Source of the DNA: Shimia aestuarii
Lineage (GTDB): Bacteria > Pseudomonadota > Alphaproteobacteria > Rhodobacterales > Rhodobacteraceae
Direction: 5' to 3'
Length of the DNA stretch: 64,000 nucleotides
Assembly (NCBI RefSeq): GCF_022814865.1
Contig: NZ_JAKVRD010000001.1
Coordinates: 248,001 to 312,000 of the forward strand
Shown here in pieces: positions 18,012 through 26,476 of this stretch; the stretch's first letter is position 1, and each line of letters opens with the position of its first letter. The position numbers and the translations under genes are program-made. The notes below the pieces were generated by a model, which was given only the letters and a program-made list of their open reading frames with translations, did no database searches and had not been told where the DNA came from.

Positions 18012-18770
18012 ATGCGCGCGATCCTTGCCCTTTTCCTCTTCTTCGCCGCGCCGCTCATGGCCGAAGAGGTCGTGCTTGGCCTTAGCAAGAAAAACGTCTC
18101 GATCACCGCGAATTTCGACGGTTCCGAAATCCTCATCTTCGGCGCCGTCAAGCGCGAGACCCCGATCATCGAAGATCCGCCGCTGGATGTGGTCATCGCC
18201 GTCTCCGGCCCCTTGCAGCCCCTGACCGTGCGCCGCAAGGAAAAACGGTTCGGCATCTGGGTCAACACCGAGAGCGTCGAGATCGACGCCGCTCCAAGTT
18301 TCTATGCCGTCGCCACGAGCGCGCCCTTCCGCGAAGCCCTGACTGACGTCGAAGATTTGCGCCACAAGGTCTCGATTCCGCGCGCCATCCGCTCGGTCGG
18401 CGCGCCCTATAACGTGCAAGACTCCGCCGCATTTACCCGCGCTGTGATCCGCATCCGAACAGAGAACGGCAATTATCAATTGCGCGAAAACGCTGTCTCC
18501 CTTGACCAGCAGACCCTGTTCCGGACCTCCATCGACCTACCCGCCAACCTAACTGAAGGCGACTACGAAACGCGTATCTTCCTCACCCGTGAGGGACAGG
18601 TCGTGTCGAAATTCGAAACCGTGATCGGTGTGCGTAAGGTCGGGCTGGAGCGTTGGCTCTATACCTTGTCGCGCCAACAGCCGCTTCTCTACGGGCTCTT
18701 GTCACTCTTCATCGCTGTGACCGCTGGTTGGGGTGCCTCGACACTTTTCCGCATCCTACGCCAAGGCTAG
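18012..18770 (+). CDS. TIGR02186 family exported/membrane-anchored protein
   Basis: A 252-aa protein with an N-terminal signal peptide (cleavage probably after PLMA), a periplasmic beta-rich body (EVVLGLSKKNVSITANFDG; RRKEKRFGIWVN) and a C-terminal transmembrane helix (LLYGLLSLFIAVTAGWGA) followed by a short basic tail. It matches the TIGR02186 conserved hypothetical family known to sit beside TauE-like permeases. Its ATG is one base after the permease stop, so the two are co-translated. Function unknown; an accessory role for the permease is inferred from the pairing. Confidence 0.85.
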   Translation: MRAILALFLFFAAPLMAEEVVLGLSKKNVSITANFDGSEILIFGAVKRETPIIEDPPLDVVIAVSGPLQPLTVRRKEKRFGIWVNTESVEIDAAPSFYAVATSAPFREALTDVEDLRHKVSIPRAIRSVGAPYNVQDSAAFTRAVIRIRTENGNYQLRENAVSLDQQTLFRTSIDLPANLTEGDYETRIFLTREGQVVSKFETVIGVRKVGLERWLYTLSRQQPLLYGLLSLFIAVTAGWGASTLFRILRQG

Positions 18771-18780
18771 CGCGCAAACC

Positions 18781-19509
18781 CTACCCGCGCCCGATATAAG
18801 GCATCTTCGTCGCCATCACCGTCATGAACTGCACATTCGCGTTGAGCGGAAGCTCTGCCATATGCAGCACCGACCGCGCCGCGTCTCGCACGTCCATTGT
18901 GGCATTGGGCGGCTGCCCGGCCTCGATCAACCGCGCATTCAACCCGGCGACCATGTCTGTCTCGGCATTGCCGATATCGATCTGCCCACAGGCAATATCG
19001 AGCGCCCGCCCATCAAGCGACAGGCTCCGCGTCAACCCGGTGATCGCGTGTTTGGTCGTGGTGTAGCTAACCGATCCCTCGCGCGGCACATGCGCCGAGA
19101 TTGACCCGTTGTTGATGATCCGTCCGCCGCGCGGGCTCTGCACCCGCATCCGGGCAAAAGCCTCACGGGCACAAATGAACATGCCGCGCAAATTGACATT
19201 CACAACCGCATCAAAATCTTCGACCTCTATTTCGTCAATCGCCCCCGGCGCGCCAAACATGCCGGCATTGTTGAAGAGCGCATCAATCCGCCCGGCCTCC
19301 GCCACGAAGCGCGCGAACACCTCCCGCATCGCCGCCGCATCCGTCACATCACCGGGAAGCGCCATCGCCCCCTTATGCGCCGCGGCCATCTCCTCGAGCG
19401 GCTCTGCCCGCCGCGCCACAAGCCCCACGCACCAGCCCGCCTCGAGGAAAGCTTCCGCTGTCGCCTTTCCAATGCCAGAGCTCGCGCCCGTGATCAGGAT
19501 CGTCTTCAT
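18781..19509 (-). CDS. short-chain dehydrogenase/reductase
   Basis: A 242-aa classical SDR. The NAD(P)-binding TGASSGIG is at residues 7-14, NNAG near residue 84 and the catalytic Tyr/Lys pair in YTTTK near residue 153. The Arg residues after the second strand (LVARRAE) suggest NADP(H). The substrate cannot be told. Its start overlaps the upstream helicase stop by 4 bases (ATGA), so the two genes are co-translated though functionally unrelated as far as known. Confidence 0.9.
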   Translation of the reverse strand: MKTILITGASSGIGKATAEAFLEAGWCVGLVARRAEPLEEMAAAHKGAMALPGDVTDAAAMREVFARFVAEAGRIDALFNNAGMFGAPGAIDEIEVEDFDAVVNVNLRGMFICAREAFARMRVQSPRGGRIINNGSISAHVPREGSVSYTTTKHAITGLTRSLSLDGRALDIACGQIDIGNAETDMVAGLNARLIEAGQPPNATMDVRDAARSVLHMAELPLNANVQFMTVMATKMPYIGRG

Positions 19510-21038
19510 GCCGCGCCCTCTTCTTCTGCTTCGAGTGTGAGCGGGGCCGGAGCCACCGCGAGGTCATCCGTCCCGAGAGGATGCGTAGGACGCGCCAAAC
19601 GGTTGCGCACCACCCAATGAAGCCGTTCCGACGCCCGAGTGATCGCCACATAGGCCAACCGTTTCCAAAGTGGCTGCCCCGCTTCGACCCGGCCCATCCG
19701 TGCCGCCGCATATAGATCCGGTGCAAAGACCTGCACGTTCTCCCATTGCGAGCCTTGCGCCTTGTGGATCGTAACGGCGGCCCCATGCAAGAACGTCGCG
19801 CCCATGCGGGCCGCATAGGGGATAAAAGGCTCTTCTTCCTCTGGCTTCTCGATCTTCACAATCGACGCTGCCGACACGCGCGGGTCTTCCGCCCCGATCA
19901 CATGCAGCCGCGAAAACCCCGGCTTGCGTCCGGGCCCGAGATAGATCACCTGCGCCCCCTTGATGAGACCCCGCGCCTCGAGGTCGAGCCGCTTCTTACG
20001 GTGCTTGAGTGGCAGCTCAATCCCATCACATATGAGCGGCTCCCCCTCAAGAAGCGCATCCTCGGGCGCGCCATGCACCTGCCGGAACGCATTGATGAGA
20101 CGAATGCGCGTCGCATTGCGCCAGACGAGCACCGGCGAACGCGCCATGAGGTCCACCTCGACCCGCTGCCCCCAGACCACTCGGTCATCGCGCTTGGCCG
20201 TTTCCTCGACAAGCCGCTCGAACTCCTCGAACCCCAGCGCCGGATCGCCGAGCGCATGCGCAAGGTCAAGGATCGGGCTATCGGCATCCTGCCGGTGCAC
20301 CCGGCTCAGCTCGAGCTTGGACGGCGCGGGCATCGCGTCAAACACCATGCTTCCAGACTGGTTCACCGGGGCAAGCTGTGCCGGATCTCCAAAAAGAAGC
20401 AGCGTCGGAAAAATCTCTTTCAAGTCCTCGAACTGGCGATCATCCAACATCGACGCCTCATCGACGAACCCGATATCGAGCGGTTCATCGCGGCGCTTCC
20501 ATCCGGTGATGAAATCCGACCCGCGCAGTCCCGCCGCGGCAAGCGCGCCAGGGATCGACTTGTGCAACTGGTAAAAGGCCTGCGCCCGCGCGAGCGCCTC
20601 TTCGGTGAGGCCCTCGATCTCTGGCTTGTCGCCATTGCCGACAAGCCACTCCGCGATGCGTTCGTATTCCGGGTCGTAGACGGGCGTATAGATAATGCGG
20701 TGGATCGTCGTCGCAGGGACGCCGCGCATCCGAAGCACACTCGCCGCCTTGTTCGTCGGCGCAAGAATGGCCAACGTGCGGCGGTCCTTGCGCCGCTTGC
20801 CTTCATAGTCCCCCGAAACGATATCCACGCCTGCCGCTTCGAGCGCCTTGACCAATTCGGCAAGCAGCAGTGTCTTGCCCGACCCCGCCTTGCCAAGCAC
20901 CGCGGCAAGCGCCTGTTTGCTCTCGCGTGGCGGTGTCAAAATCCCGTCGTCGAGATCAACGCCCACCCCGCGCAGAAGCTCGGCGATCGTGTCATAGGCT
21001 TCGGCCTGGTCATGCGAAAGGGTCAGCGCGTTTGTCAT
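19506..21038 (-). CDS. RecD-like / UvrD-type ATP-dependent DNA helicase (superfamily 1)
   Basis: A 510-aa SF1 helicase. Motif I is GKAGSGKT near residue 49, motif Ia LAPTNKAA, motif II VDEAS, motif III FGDPAQLAPV, motif IV area LSRVHRQD, and motifs V/VI near the C-terminus GAAVTIHKAQGSQWENV and YVAITRASERL. The pattern fits RecD2-like or Dda-like 5'-3' helicases without the N-terminal RecD2 extension. No RecBC partner is nearby. The stop overlaps the downstream SDR by 4 bases. Confidence 0.9.
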   Translation of the reverse strand: MTNALTLSHDQAEAYDTIAELLRGVGVDLDDGILTPPRESKQALAAVLGKAGSGKTLLLAELVKALEAAGVDIVSGDYEGKRRKDRRTLAILAPTNKAASVLRMRGVPATTIHRIIYTPVYDPEYERIAEWLVGNGDKPEIEGLTEEALARAQAFYQLHKSIPGALAAAGLRGSDFITGWKRRDEPLDIGFVDEASMLDDRQFEDLKEIFPTLLLFGDPAQLAPVNQSGSMVFDAMPAPSKLELSRVHRQDADSPILDLAHALGDPALGFEEFERLVEETAKRDDRVVWGQRVEVDLMARSPVLVWRNATRIRLINAFRQVHGAPEDALLEGEPLICDGIELPLKHRKKRLDLEARGLIKGAQVIYLGPGRKPGFSRLHVIGAEDPRVSAASIVKIEKPEEEEPFIPYAARMGATFLHGAAVTIHKAQGSQWENVQVFAPDLYAAARMGRVEAGQPLWKRLAYVAITRASERLHWVVRNRLARPTHPLGTDDLAVAPAPLTLEAEEEGAA

Positions 21039-21089
21039 GCGCTGACCCTACCGTTGCCCCGGTCCAAGCGCCAGCGGCTTTGCCTGCCC

Positions 21090-21728
21090 TCAGGCTGTTT
21101 GCGCAAGGGTCTGACGGCACTCACCGCCAAAGGCTCGTTCAAACCACATCCGCGAAGTCTCGGGCGCGATCCCGGCACGTTCTGCGACGGTTCGGCGCGC
21201 GGCTTCGCAGAAACCCCAGAGGCCGACACTGATCCTGTCGCGTCCTTCGCCTTGCGCGCCGATGATCTCTGGCGACGCGCCGATCATCCGATAGATCCGC
21301 ACCATTCGCGCATCGAAAACACCCACGTAGTGCTCGACACCAAACCCCGCCATGACCTCGCCGCCGCCAAGCATCAGCGCGGCTGCCGTCTTCGGCTCGC
21401 AATCACGCGCCAGACAGAACCGCGTGCATTCCCAGACGAAAGGCGAGGTGATCCGGACCCCGTTGGTCAGGTCAAGGAAATGATCGTTGACCATACAAGG
21501 CCCCGTGGTCGGCAAAAGCCGCATGGAACCGCCATGAGTCCCGTCTGGCTTTTCCCAGAGGACATAGAGAGGGTTCATTTCATCATAGGCGTCACGTTCT
21601 TCCCCCGTCGGATCGACCGTCACATCCCAACCGAGACGCGTCTTGAACTGATCCGCACGGTCAAGAAACATGCTGCGTTTCAGCTTGGGGAATCTGTCGA
21701 TCTCATCGCCATAAATAAACCGGAGCAT
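21090..21728 (-). CDS. luxI: acyl-homoserine-lactone synthase (LuxI family)
   Basis: A 212-aa autoinducer synthase joining an acyl chain from acyl-ACP with SAM to make an AHL. The invariant residues are recognisable: Arg and Phe in RADQFKTRLGW, the acidic set in EERDAYDEMNPLY, Arg in GSMRLLP and Glu/Arg in WECTRFCL. Start at 21728 chosen for GGAAGGGA upstream; an earlier ATG at 21776 has no support. It follows luxR by 78 bases on the same strand, so it may be co-transcribed with it. Chain length cannot be predicted from sequence. Confidence 0.95.
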   Translation of the reverse strand: MLRFIYGDEIDRFPKLKRSMFLDRADQFKTRLGWDVTVDPTGEERDAYDEMNPLYVLWEKPDGTHGGSMRLLPTTGPCMVNDHFLDLTNGVRITSPFVWECTRFCLARDCEPKTAAALMLGGGEVMAGFGVEHYVGVFDARMVRIYRMIGASPEIIGAQGEGRDRISVGLWGFCEAARRTVAERAGIAPETSRMWFERAFGGECRQTLAQTA

Positions 21729-21806
21729 TCTGCCATCCCTTCCCATTCTCGATAGGGAATAGAGATAGGACGCCATGGTTAATGCCCGGCTAACTTGCCG
21801 CGCGCC

Positions 21807-22526
21807 CTAGACCACGATCAACCCGCGGCTCAGCGCTCGCGCCACTGCATGCGTGGTGTTGAGCGCCCCGAGCTTCGAGCGCGCAGATTCAATATAGACG
21901 CGCAGCGTATGCTCCGAGATCGAGAGCGTTTCCGCGACCTGTGCCCGGCTATACCCCATCGCCACAAGGGTCATCGCGTCAATCTCCCGCGGGCTTAGAG
22001 CGCGGGATTGCTCCGGGGTGCGCCCCGGCGCCAGTTCGAGCGCCCGCTCGTTGAACCCATGTGCAAAGAGGATTAGGTCACGCCGGTTTGCCTCAGTGAA
22101 GCGCGCCCATTCCTCATCGTCGCAAGTGTGGCTCACGGTGAAGAGCGCGAACTGCCCCACAGGACCACGGATCGGAACAGAGAAGCCTTGATTGCCGACG
22201 CCGTGGGAAATCGCCTCTGCCTGAAATGCCCGCGCCGCCTTCGAGGACCAGTCGAGCCGCTTCCAGTCGACCGGGTGAAACCGTTGATAACAGCCGATAA
22301 TGACCGGATCGACGCGCAGATAATCTTGATCGACATAGCGCTGCACCCAAGCGTCCGAATACGTGCCACAGCCAAACTGCTCACCATCCGAACTCACCCA
22401 GTGATAGACCATATGATCGACGCGGAAGTGATCCCGAAGGTCTAGGATCGCGGATTGTAGTTGCTCAAGCCCTTGCGCCCGTTCGAGCTCTCCGAGCAAT
22501 GTCTCCCGTCTTTCGATCTTCCCCAT
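21807..22526 (-). CDS. luxR: LuxR-family AHL-responsive transcriptional regulator
   Basis: A 239-aa regulator. The N-terminal autoinducer-binding domain has HWVSSDGEQFGCGTY, YVDQDYLRVDPVI and HPVDW, holding the Trp/Tyr/Asp/Trp ligand residues of the family. The C-terminal GerE-type HTH is ALSPREIDAMTLVAMGYS with VAETLSISEHTLRVYI. Start at 22526 is the best fit, but it lies 62 bases inside a small upstream gene. It is upstream of luxI on the same strand, a cognate pair by position. Confidence 0.93.
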   Translation of the reverse strand: MGKIERRETLLGELERAQGLEQLQSAILDLRDHFRVDHMVYHWVSSDGEQFGCGTYSDAWVQRYVDQDYLRVDPVIIGCYQRFHPVDWKRLDWSSKAARAFQAEAISHGVGNQGFSVPIRGPVGQFALFTVSHTCDDEEWARFTEANRRDLILFAHGFNERALELAPGRTPEQSRALSPREIDAMTLVAMGYSRAQVAETLSISEHTLRVYIESARSKLGALNTTHAVARALSRGLIVV

Positions 22527-22683
22527 GAGGCCAAGCACCACCCGCCATGTCACCCGATGACGCGATCTCGACCGAGGCAACCATCCGGGTCTGCTCCAGC
22601 TCTTGTGCCAGGGCGTTCAGACCGTTGGCCTGGGCGAAGGTTCTCAGGTCCACGAGAACGTCGAGTATCCAGTCATATTTCAT
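22465..22683 (-). CDS. small protein overlapping the luxR start
   Basis: A 72-aa frame with ATG at 22683 preceded by GAGAG. Residues 1-42 (starting MKYDWILDVLVDLRTFAQ) look like a real helical protein with normal composition, whereas the C-terminal ~30 residues, which lie over the luxR N-terminus, are Arg/Gly-rich and may be poorly constrained. I have the impression that similar small proteins precede luxR in other roseobacters, but cannot confirm this. It would couple translation to luxR. Function unknown. Confidence 0.55.
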   Translation of the reverse strand: MKYDWILDVLVDLRTFAQANGLNALAQELEQTRMVASVEIASSGDMAGGAWPHGEDRKTGDIARRARTGARA

Positions 22684-22767
22684 GTTAACTCTCGTTTTCA
22701 GGGGTTAATGAAAGGTTAATACAAGCATAGCACGAATGCCTTTCAGTCGAATATTCGCAGATTTCCA

Positions 22768-22785
22768 CTCCCCCGAAATGGGGAG
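22768..22785. promoter_or_regulatory. 18-bp dyad upstream of the luxR operon, candidate lux-type box
   Basis: CTCCCC-CGAAAT-GGGGAG is a perfect 6-6-6 dyad, the size expected for a LuxR-type binding site. It lies 85 bases upstream of the small gene that precedes luxR and on the correct side for transcription leftward. Its sequence differs from the classical lux box core, so assignment to LuxR is only a hypothesis. Confidence 0.4.
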
Positions 22786-22837
22786 GGACCGCATCCTTAA
22801 GCCTCTGAATACACCCGAACCTCTTTCGCAAACGTAA

Positions 22838-22871
22838 ATCCCCCGCGAATCCTGTGTGATTCGCGGGGGAT
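22838..22871 (-). terminator. intrinsic terminator of ccr
   Basis: A perfect 14-bp stem (ATCCCCCGCGAATC against GATTCGCGGGGGAT) with a 6-base loop lies 40 bases past the ccr stop. On the minus strand the stem is followed by TTTACGTTT, consistent with a factor-independent terminator separating ccr from the luxR operon. Confidence 0.85.
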
Positions 22872-22911
22872 CCAAGTCACCTGTCCCGCTAGGCGCGCGG
22901 GACGAAACGGC

Positions 22912-24198
22912 TTACTTGCCGGCTTCGAGCACATCCTCGAGAGTACGCAGGCCGGTCTTCGGGGCCTGCACGAGGACGGACATGTTGCCCGGCTTGTGTT
23001 CGTTCTTGAGCATCTTCATATGCGCCGCCGGGATCTCGTCCCACGCGAACACTTCCGACATGCACGGGTCGAGACGACGCTCGCACATCAGACGGTTGGC
23101 CGATGCGGCCTGTTTCAGGTTGGCAAAGTGCGACCCCTGAAGACGCTTCTGGTGCATCCACATGTAGCGCACGTCAAAAGTACAGTTGAACCCGGAGGTA
23201 CCCGCACAGATCACAACGATACCACCTTTCTTGACCACGAGGGTCGAGACAGGGAAAGTCGCCTCGCCGGGGTGTTCGAACACCATGTCGACGCTGACGC
23301 CTTTGCCGGTGATGTCCCAGATCGCCTTGCCGAACTTGCGCGCTTCCTTGAGCCACTCGTTGTATTCCGGCGAGTTGACCGTCGGGAGCTGACCCCAGCA
23401 GTTGAATTCCTTGCGGTTGATGACGCCCTTGGCGCCCTGATCCATTACGAACTGACGCTTGCTCTCGTCCGAGATCACACCGATCGCGTTGGCGCCTGCT
23501 GTGTTGGCAAGCTGGATCGCGTAAGAGCCAAGACCGCCCGACGCGCCCCAAACGAGGACGTTCTGGCCGGGCTTGAGCTCATGCGGGTGGTGACCGAAAA
23601 GCATCCGGTACGCGGTCGCAAGCGTCAGCGTGTAGCAGGCAGACTCTTCCCAGGTCAGGTGCTTCGGACGCGGCATGAGCTGCTGAGCCTGCACCTTGGT
23701 GAATTGCGAGAACGACCCATCGCCGGTCTCATAGCCCCAGATCCGCTGGGTCGGCGAGAACATCGGATCGCCACCGTTACATTCTTCGTCGTCACCATCG
23801 TCCTGGTTACAGTGGATCACGACCTCGTCGCCCACTTTCCAGTTCTTCACCTTGTCACCGACTTTCCAGACGATGCCCGACGCATCGGAACCCGCAATGT
23901 GGTAGTCCTGACCATGCACGTCAAAGGGCGAGATCGGCTGGCCGAGACCGGCCCAAACGCCGTTATAGTTCACACCAGCCGCCATCACGAGCACGAGAAC
24001 TTCGTGGCTGTCGATGTCCCAAGTGTCGACAACTTCGACCTCAAAGGACTTATCCGGCTCGCCATGACGATCACGACGGATCGCCCAAGCGTACATTTTC
24101 TTGGGCACATAGCCCATCGGCGGCATTTCACCGACCTCATAGAGGTCTTTTTCCGGGGCGTCGTAGGTGGCCAGACCGTTTTCGGTATCGAGAGCCAT
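22912..24198 (-). CDS. ccr: crotonyl-CoA carboxylase/reductase
   Basis: A 428-aa medium-chain dehydrogenase/reductase that reductively carboxylates crotonyl-CoA to ethylmalonyl-CoA with NADPH and CO2, the key step of the ethylmalonyl-CoA pathway. Seen: the Ccr-type N-terminus (MYAWAIRRDRHGEP), GQDYHIAGSDASG, the NADPH-binding VWGASGGLGSYA and the FEHPGEATFP block typical of Ccr rather than plain quinone reductases. Start at 24198 follows CAGGAGACG; an upstream ATG at 24297 is unsupported. A strong terminator follows. ecm lies about 2.3 kb away on the other strand. Confidence 0.96.
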   Translation of the reverse strand: MALDTENGLATYDAPEKDLYEVGEMPPMGYVPKKMYAWAIRRDRHGEPDKSFEVEVVDTWDIDSHEVLVLVMAAGVNYNGVWAGLGQPISPFDVHGQDYHIAGSDASGIVWKVGDKVKNWKVGDEVVIHCNQDDGDDEECNGGDPMFSPTQRIWGYETGDGSFSQFTKVQAQQLMPRPKHLTWEESACYTLTLATAYRMLFGHHPHELKPGQNVLVWGASGGLGSYAIQLANTAGANAIGVISDESKRQFVMDQGAKGVINRKEFNCWGQLPTVNSPEYNEWLKEARKFGKAIWDITGKGVSVDMVFEHPGEATFPVSTLVVKKGGIVVICAGTSGFNCTFDVRYMWMHQKRLQGSHFANLKQAASANRLMCERRLDPCMSEVFAWDEIPAAHMKMLKNEHKPGNMSVLVQAPKTGLRTLEDVLEAGK

Positions 24199-24353
24199 TT
24201 TCGTCTCCTGATTTTGAACTCTTGCCGCGATGCAGAATCGCGCTTCCTGTCCAGTGAAATAAAGACGGCCGCGCAACATTGCAACCGCAATTGGCATAGT
24301 TTTGTAATTTTATGACCGAGCCGATGCAGAAAAATCCTGCCGCAACTGCGAAA
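24199..24353. other. ccr upstream region
   Basis: The 155 bases between ccr and the acyltransferase stop should hold the ccr promoter (leftward). I see no clear -35/-10 pair. TGCCGCAAC at 24338-24346 also occurs upstream of ecm (26385-26393), which is weak evidence for a shared site. Confidence 0.4.
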
Positions 24354-25712
24354 TCAGGGGAAAAGATGCCCGATTGAGCGTGCGTAGTAGGTCAGAAGGG
24401 CGCCCTCCGACGGATTCGCGCTGTAGCACCCGGCTTCGCGACGGATCGCTCCACGCTTCTCAAGGCTGCGCAGGCCAACCTCCGCCGCATAGGCCACATC
24501 GCCCCGAGGTAGGTGCACATGTTCCGGCGCAAGCTTCGCGATCCGCTCCCCAAAGGCGTTCTCGACGGCGGCACGGGACAAAGGTGCCTCTGCGCCGTCG
24601 ATGATCGACGCGACAAGCGGAACAGGCAAAGCCGGCACCACGTCCGAAATGCGCGCCATGAGGGCCTCTGCAAGCGGTTCTGCCACATCGCCGTCCTGCC
24701 TCGCCGCAAACGCTGCAAGCGAAAGCGGTTCGCCGAAACTCACCGCCGCATAGCCGAACCTGTGATAGCGTCCGCGGAGACGCAGCCAGAGCTGCTTGAG
24801 CAAGAACCCGGCGATGACGCTGATCCGCGCACGGAACCGCCGACGCTTCTTATCCTGCGCGGCAATCAGGATGCGATCCTCCAACACGCGGTCATAGTTG
24901 AGCGCCACCGGCACAAACACGACGTCGCGGATCGCCGGGTCGAACCCGTCCACGATATACTTCAGAAGCCCGAGTTTCGGCGGATGAAGCCCGCCATCAA
25001 CCGACAAGCCCCCTTCCGGGAACATCGCCTGCGTCACACCGCCATCCGTCGCAAGCCGCACGTAGCGCGCAAGCACCTTACGGTAGAGCGCATTGCGCGA
25101 TTGCCGCCGGATAAAATACGCCCCCATTGCCTTGATGAGGCGGCTAAGCGGCCAGACCCGCGCCCACTCCCCGACCGCATAGGCCAGTGCCGAACGCTCC
25201 GCCGCGAGATAGGTCACAAGCACGTAATCCATGTTCGAACGATGGTTCATCACGAAAACCACTGTCGAATCCTTTGGGATATTCTGAATGCCCGCCTCAT
25301 CGAAATACCCGAGCCGCACACGATAGAGCGCCCTGCTCAGAAGTTTCGCCGCCCGGATGGCAAAACCGAAATAGGTCGAGGCACTAAAGGAAGGCACGAT
25401 TTCCCGCGCATATCGCTTGGCTTGTTCAAAGGCGACGTTCTCGGGAATACCTTCTTCCTTCGCGTGATCGGCAATCGCTTGGCTAACGTCAGGCGAATAG
25501 ACAATGCGCTGAATCATGTCATGGCGCCGCAATAGCTTGAACGGCTCAATCGGACGCTCGAGACGCTCGTTCAGACGTGACACCGCCTTTTCCATACGCC
25601 GCCGAAAGAACCACCGTACCGATGGAAAAAGAAGATGGCTCGCCGCCGTCACCGCTGCGAATAGCAGGATCAGGATGAAGAGCCAGATCGGAAGTTCGAT
25701 GGTCGATGTCAT
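24354..25712 (-). CDS. PlsB-like glycerol-3-phosphate / 1-acyl acyltransferase
   Basis: A 452-aa acyltransferase with an N-terminal membrane helix (LPIWLFILILLFAAVTAASHLLF). The catalytic block NHRSNMD (HX4D) is near residue 156 and the substrate-binding FPEGG near residue 229, as in the PlsB/PlsC superfamily. It is about half the length of E. coli PlsB, so the exact acceptor (glycerol-3-phosphate or another) is open. It lies between ccr and ecm, on the ccr strand. Confidence 0.82.
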   Translation of the reverse strand: MTSTIELPIWLFILILLFAAVTAASHLLFPSVRWFFRRRMEKAVSRLNERLERPIEPFKLLRRHDMIQRIVYSPDVSQAIADHAKEEGIPENVAFEQAKRYAREIVPSFSASTYFGFAIRAAKLLSRALYRVRLGYFDEAGIQNIPKDSTVVFVMNHRSNMDYVLVTYLAAERSALAYAVGEWARVWPLSRLIKAMGAYFIRRQSRNALYRKVLARYVRLATDGGVTQAMFPEGGLSVDGGLHPPKLGLLKYIVDGFDPAIRDVVFVPVALNYDRVLEDRILIAAQDKKRRRFRARISVIAGFLLKQLWLRLRGRYHRFGYAAVSFGEPLSLAAFAARQDGDVAEPLAEALMARISDVVPALPVPLVASIIDGAEAPLSRAAVENAFGERIAKLAPEHVHLPRGDVAYAAEVGLRSLEKRGAIRREAGCYSANPSEGALLTYYARSIGHLFP

Positions 25713-25777
25713 AACCTGACTCTTGCAATGGCGGGGCCGCAGGTAAATATCAAATACGACCTTGTTCCGAGAAACCT

Positions 25778-26368
25778 ATGCCCGCACTGACGATCTCAGC
25801 CGGCTTTTCCGATGCCGAACGCTCCCTCGCAGCCCGCCTCTACTGGCAGGCGTTCAAGGGCAAGCTCGGCCCGGTCATGCGGCCGACAGCGCGCGCCCTT
25901 GCCTTTTTCGAGACAATCCTGGATCCGCGTTTCGCCCTCGTCGCCCGCGACGACAAGGGCGTCCTACTCGGCCTCGCGGGTTTTAAGACCGCCGAAGGCG
26001 CCCTCACGGGCGGAAGCCTTGGCGACCTGTGCCGTGCCTATGGATGGATCGGCGGAACGTGGCGCGGCCTCGTGCTCTCGGTGCTCGAACGCGATCTTGC
26101 CGCAGACACGCTCCTGATGGATGGCATTTTCGTCTCCGAAGCTGCGCGGGGGCAAGGTGTCGGCACTGCGCTGCTCTCGGCGATCAAGGACGAAGCCCGC
26201 GCCCGCGGCCTTTCATGCGTGCGCCTCGACGTGATCGACACCAACTCGCGCGCCCGCGCGCTCTACGAACGCGAGGGTTTTGTCGCCTGCGGCACCGAAG
26301 ACACCGGACCGTTCCGTTATATCTTTGGCTTCAAGACAAGCACCAAGATGGTTTACCGCCTGCCGTAA
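25778..26368 (+). CDS. GNAT-family N-acetyltransferase
   Basis: A 196-aa acetyltransferase. Motif A is FVSEAARGQGVGTALL near residue 118, followed by NSRARALYEREGF, the usual C-terminal helix of GNAT enzymes. Substrate unknown. It sits directly upstream of ecm on the same strand, but the ecm gene has its own promoter in the 108-base gap, so co-transcription is not required. Divergent from the acyltransferase. Confidence 0.85.
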   Translation: MPALTISAGFSDAERSLAARLYWQAFKGKLGPVMRPTARALAFFETILDPRFALVARDDKGVLLGLAGFKTAEGALTGGSLGDLCRAYGWIGGTWRGLVLSVLERDLAADTLLMDGIFVSEAARGQGVGTALLSAIKDEARARGLSCVRLDVIDTNSRARALYEREGFVACGTEDTGPFRYIFGFKTSTKMVYRLP

Positions 26369-26401
26369 CGTTCCAATCTGATTTTGCCGCAACGCAGCGA
26401 A

Positions 26402-26430
26402 TTGACTTGCACATGATCTTTCGCATATCT
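26402..26430 (+). promoter_or_regulatory. sigma-70-type promoter of ecm
   Basis: TTGACT (26402-26407) and ATATCT (26425-26430) are separated by 17 bases, a good housekeeping promoter. It lies 46 bases before the ecm start codon. Confidence 0.6.
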
Positions 26431-26476
26431 ACCCTCTGACGCAATAAAATTGCCAAGCTGATTCAAGAGGACGCCC

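Noticed and set aside
19746-21755. 669-codon frame antisense to the helicase and luxI
   Set aside because: Runs through two real genes on the other strand and resembles no protein family.
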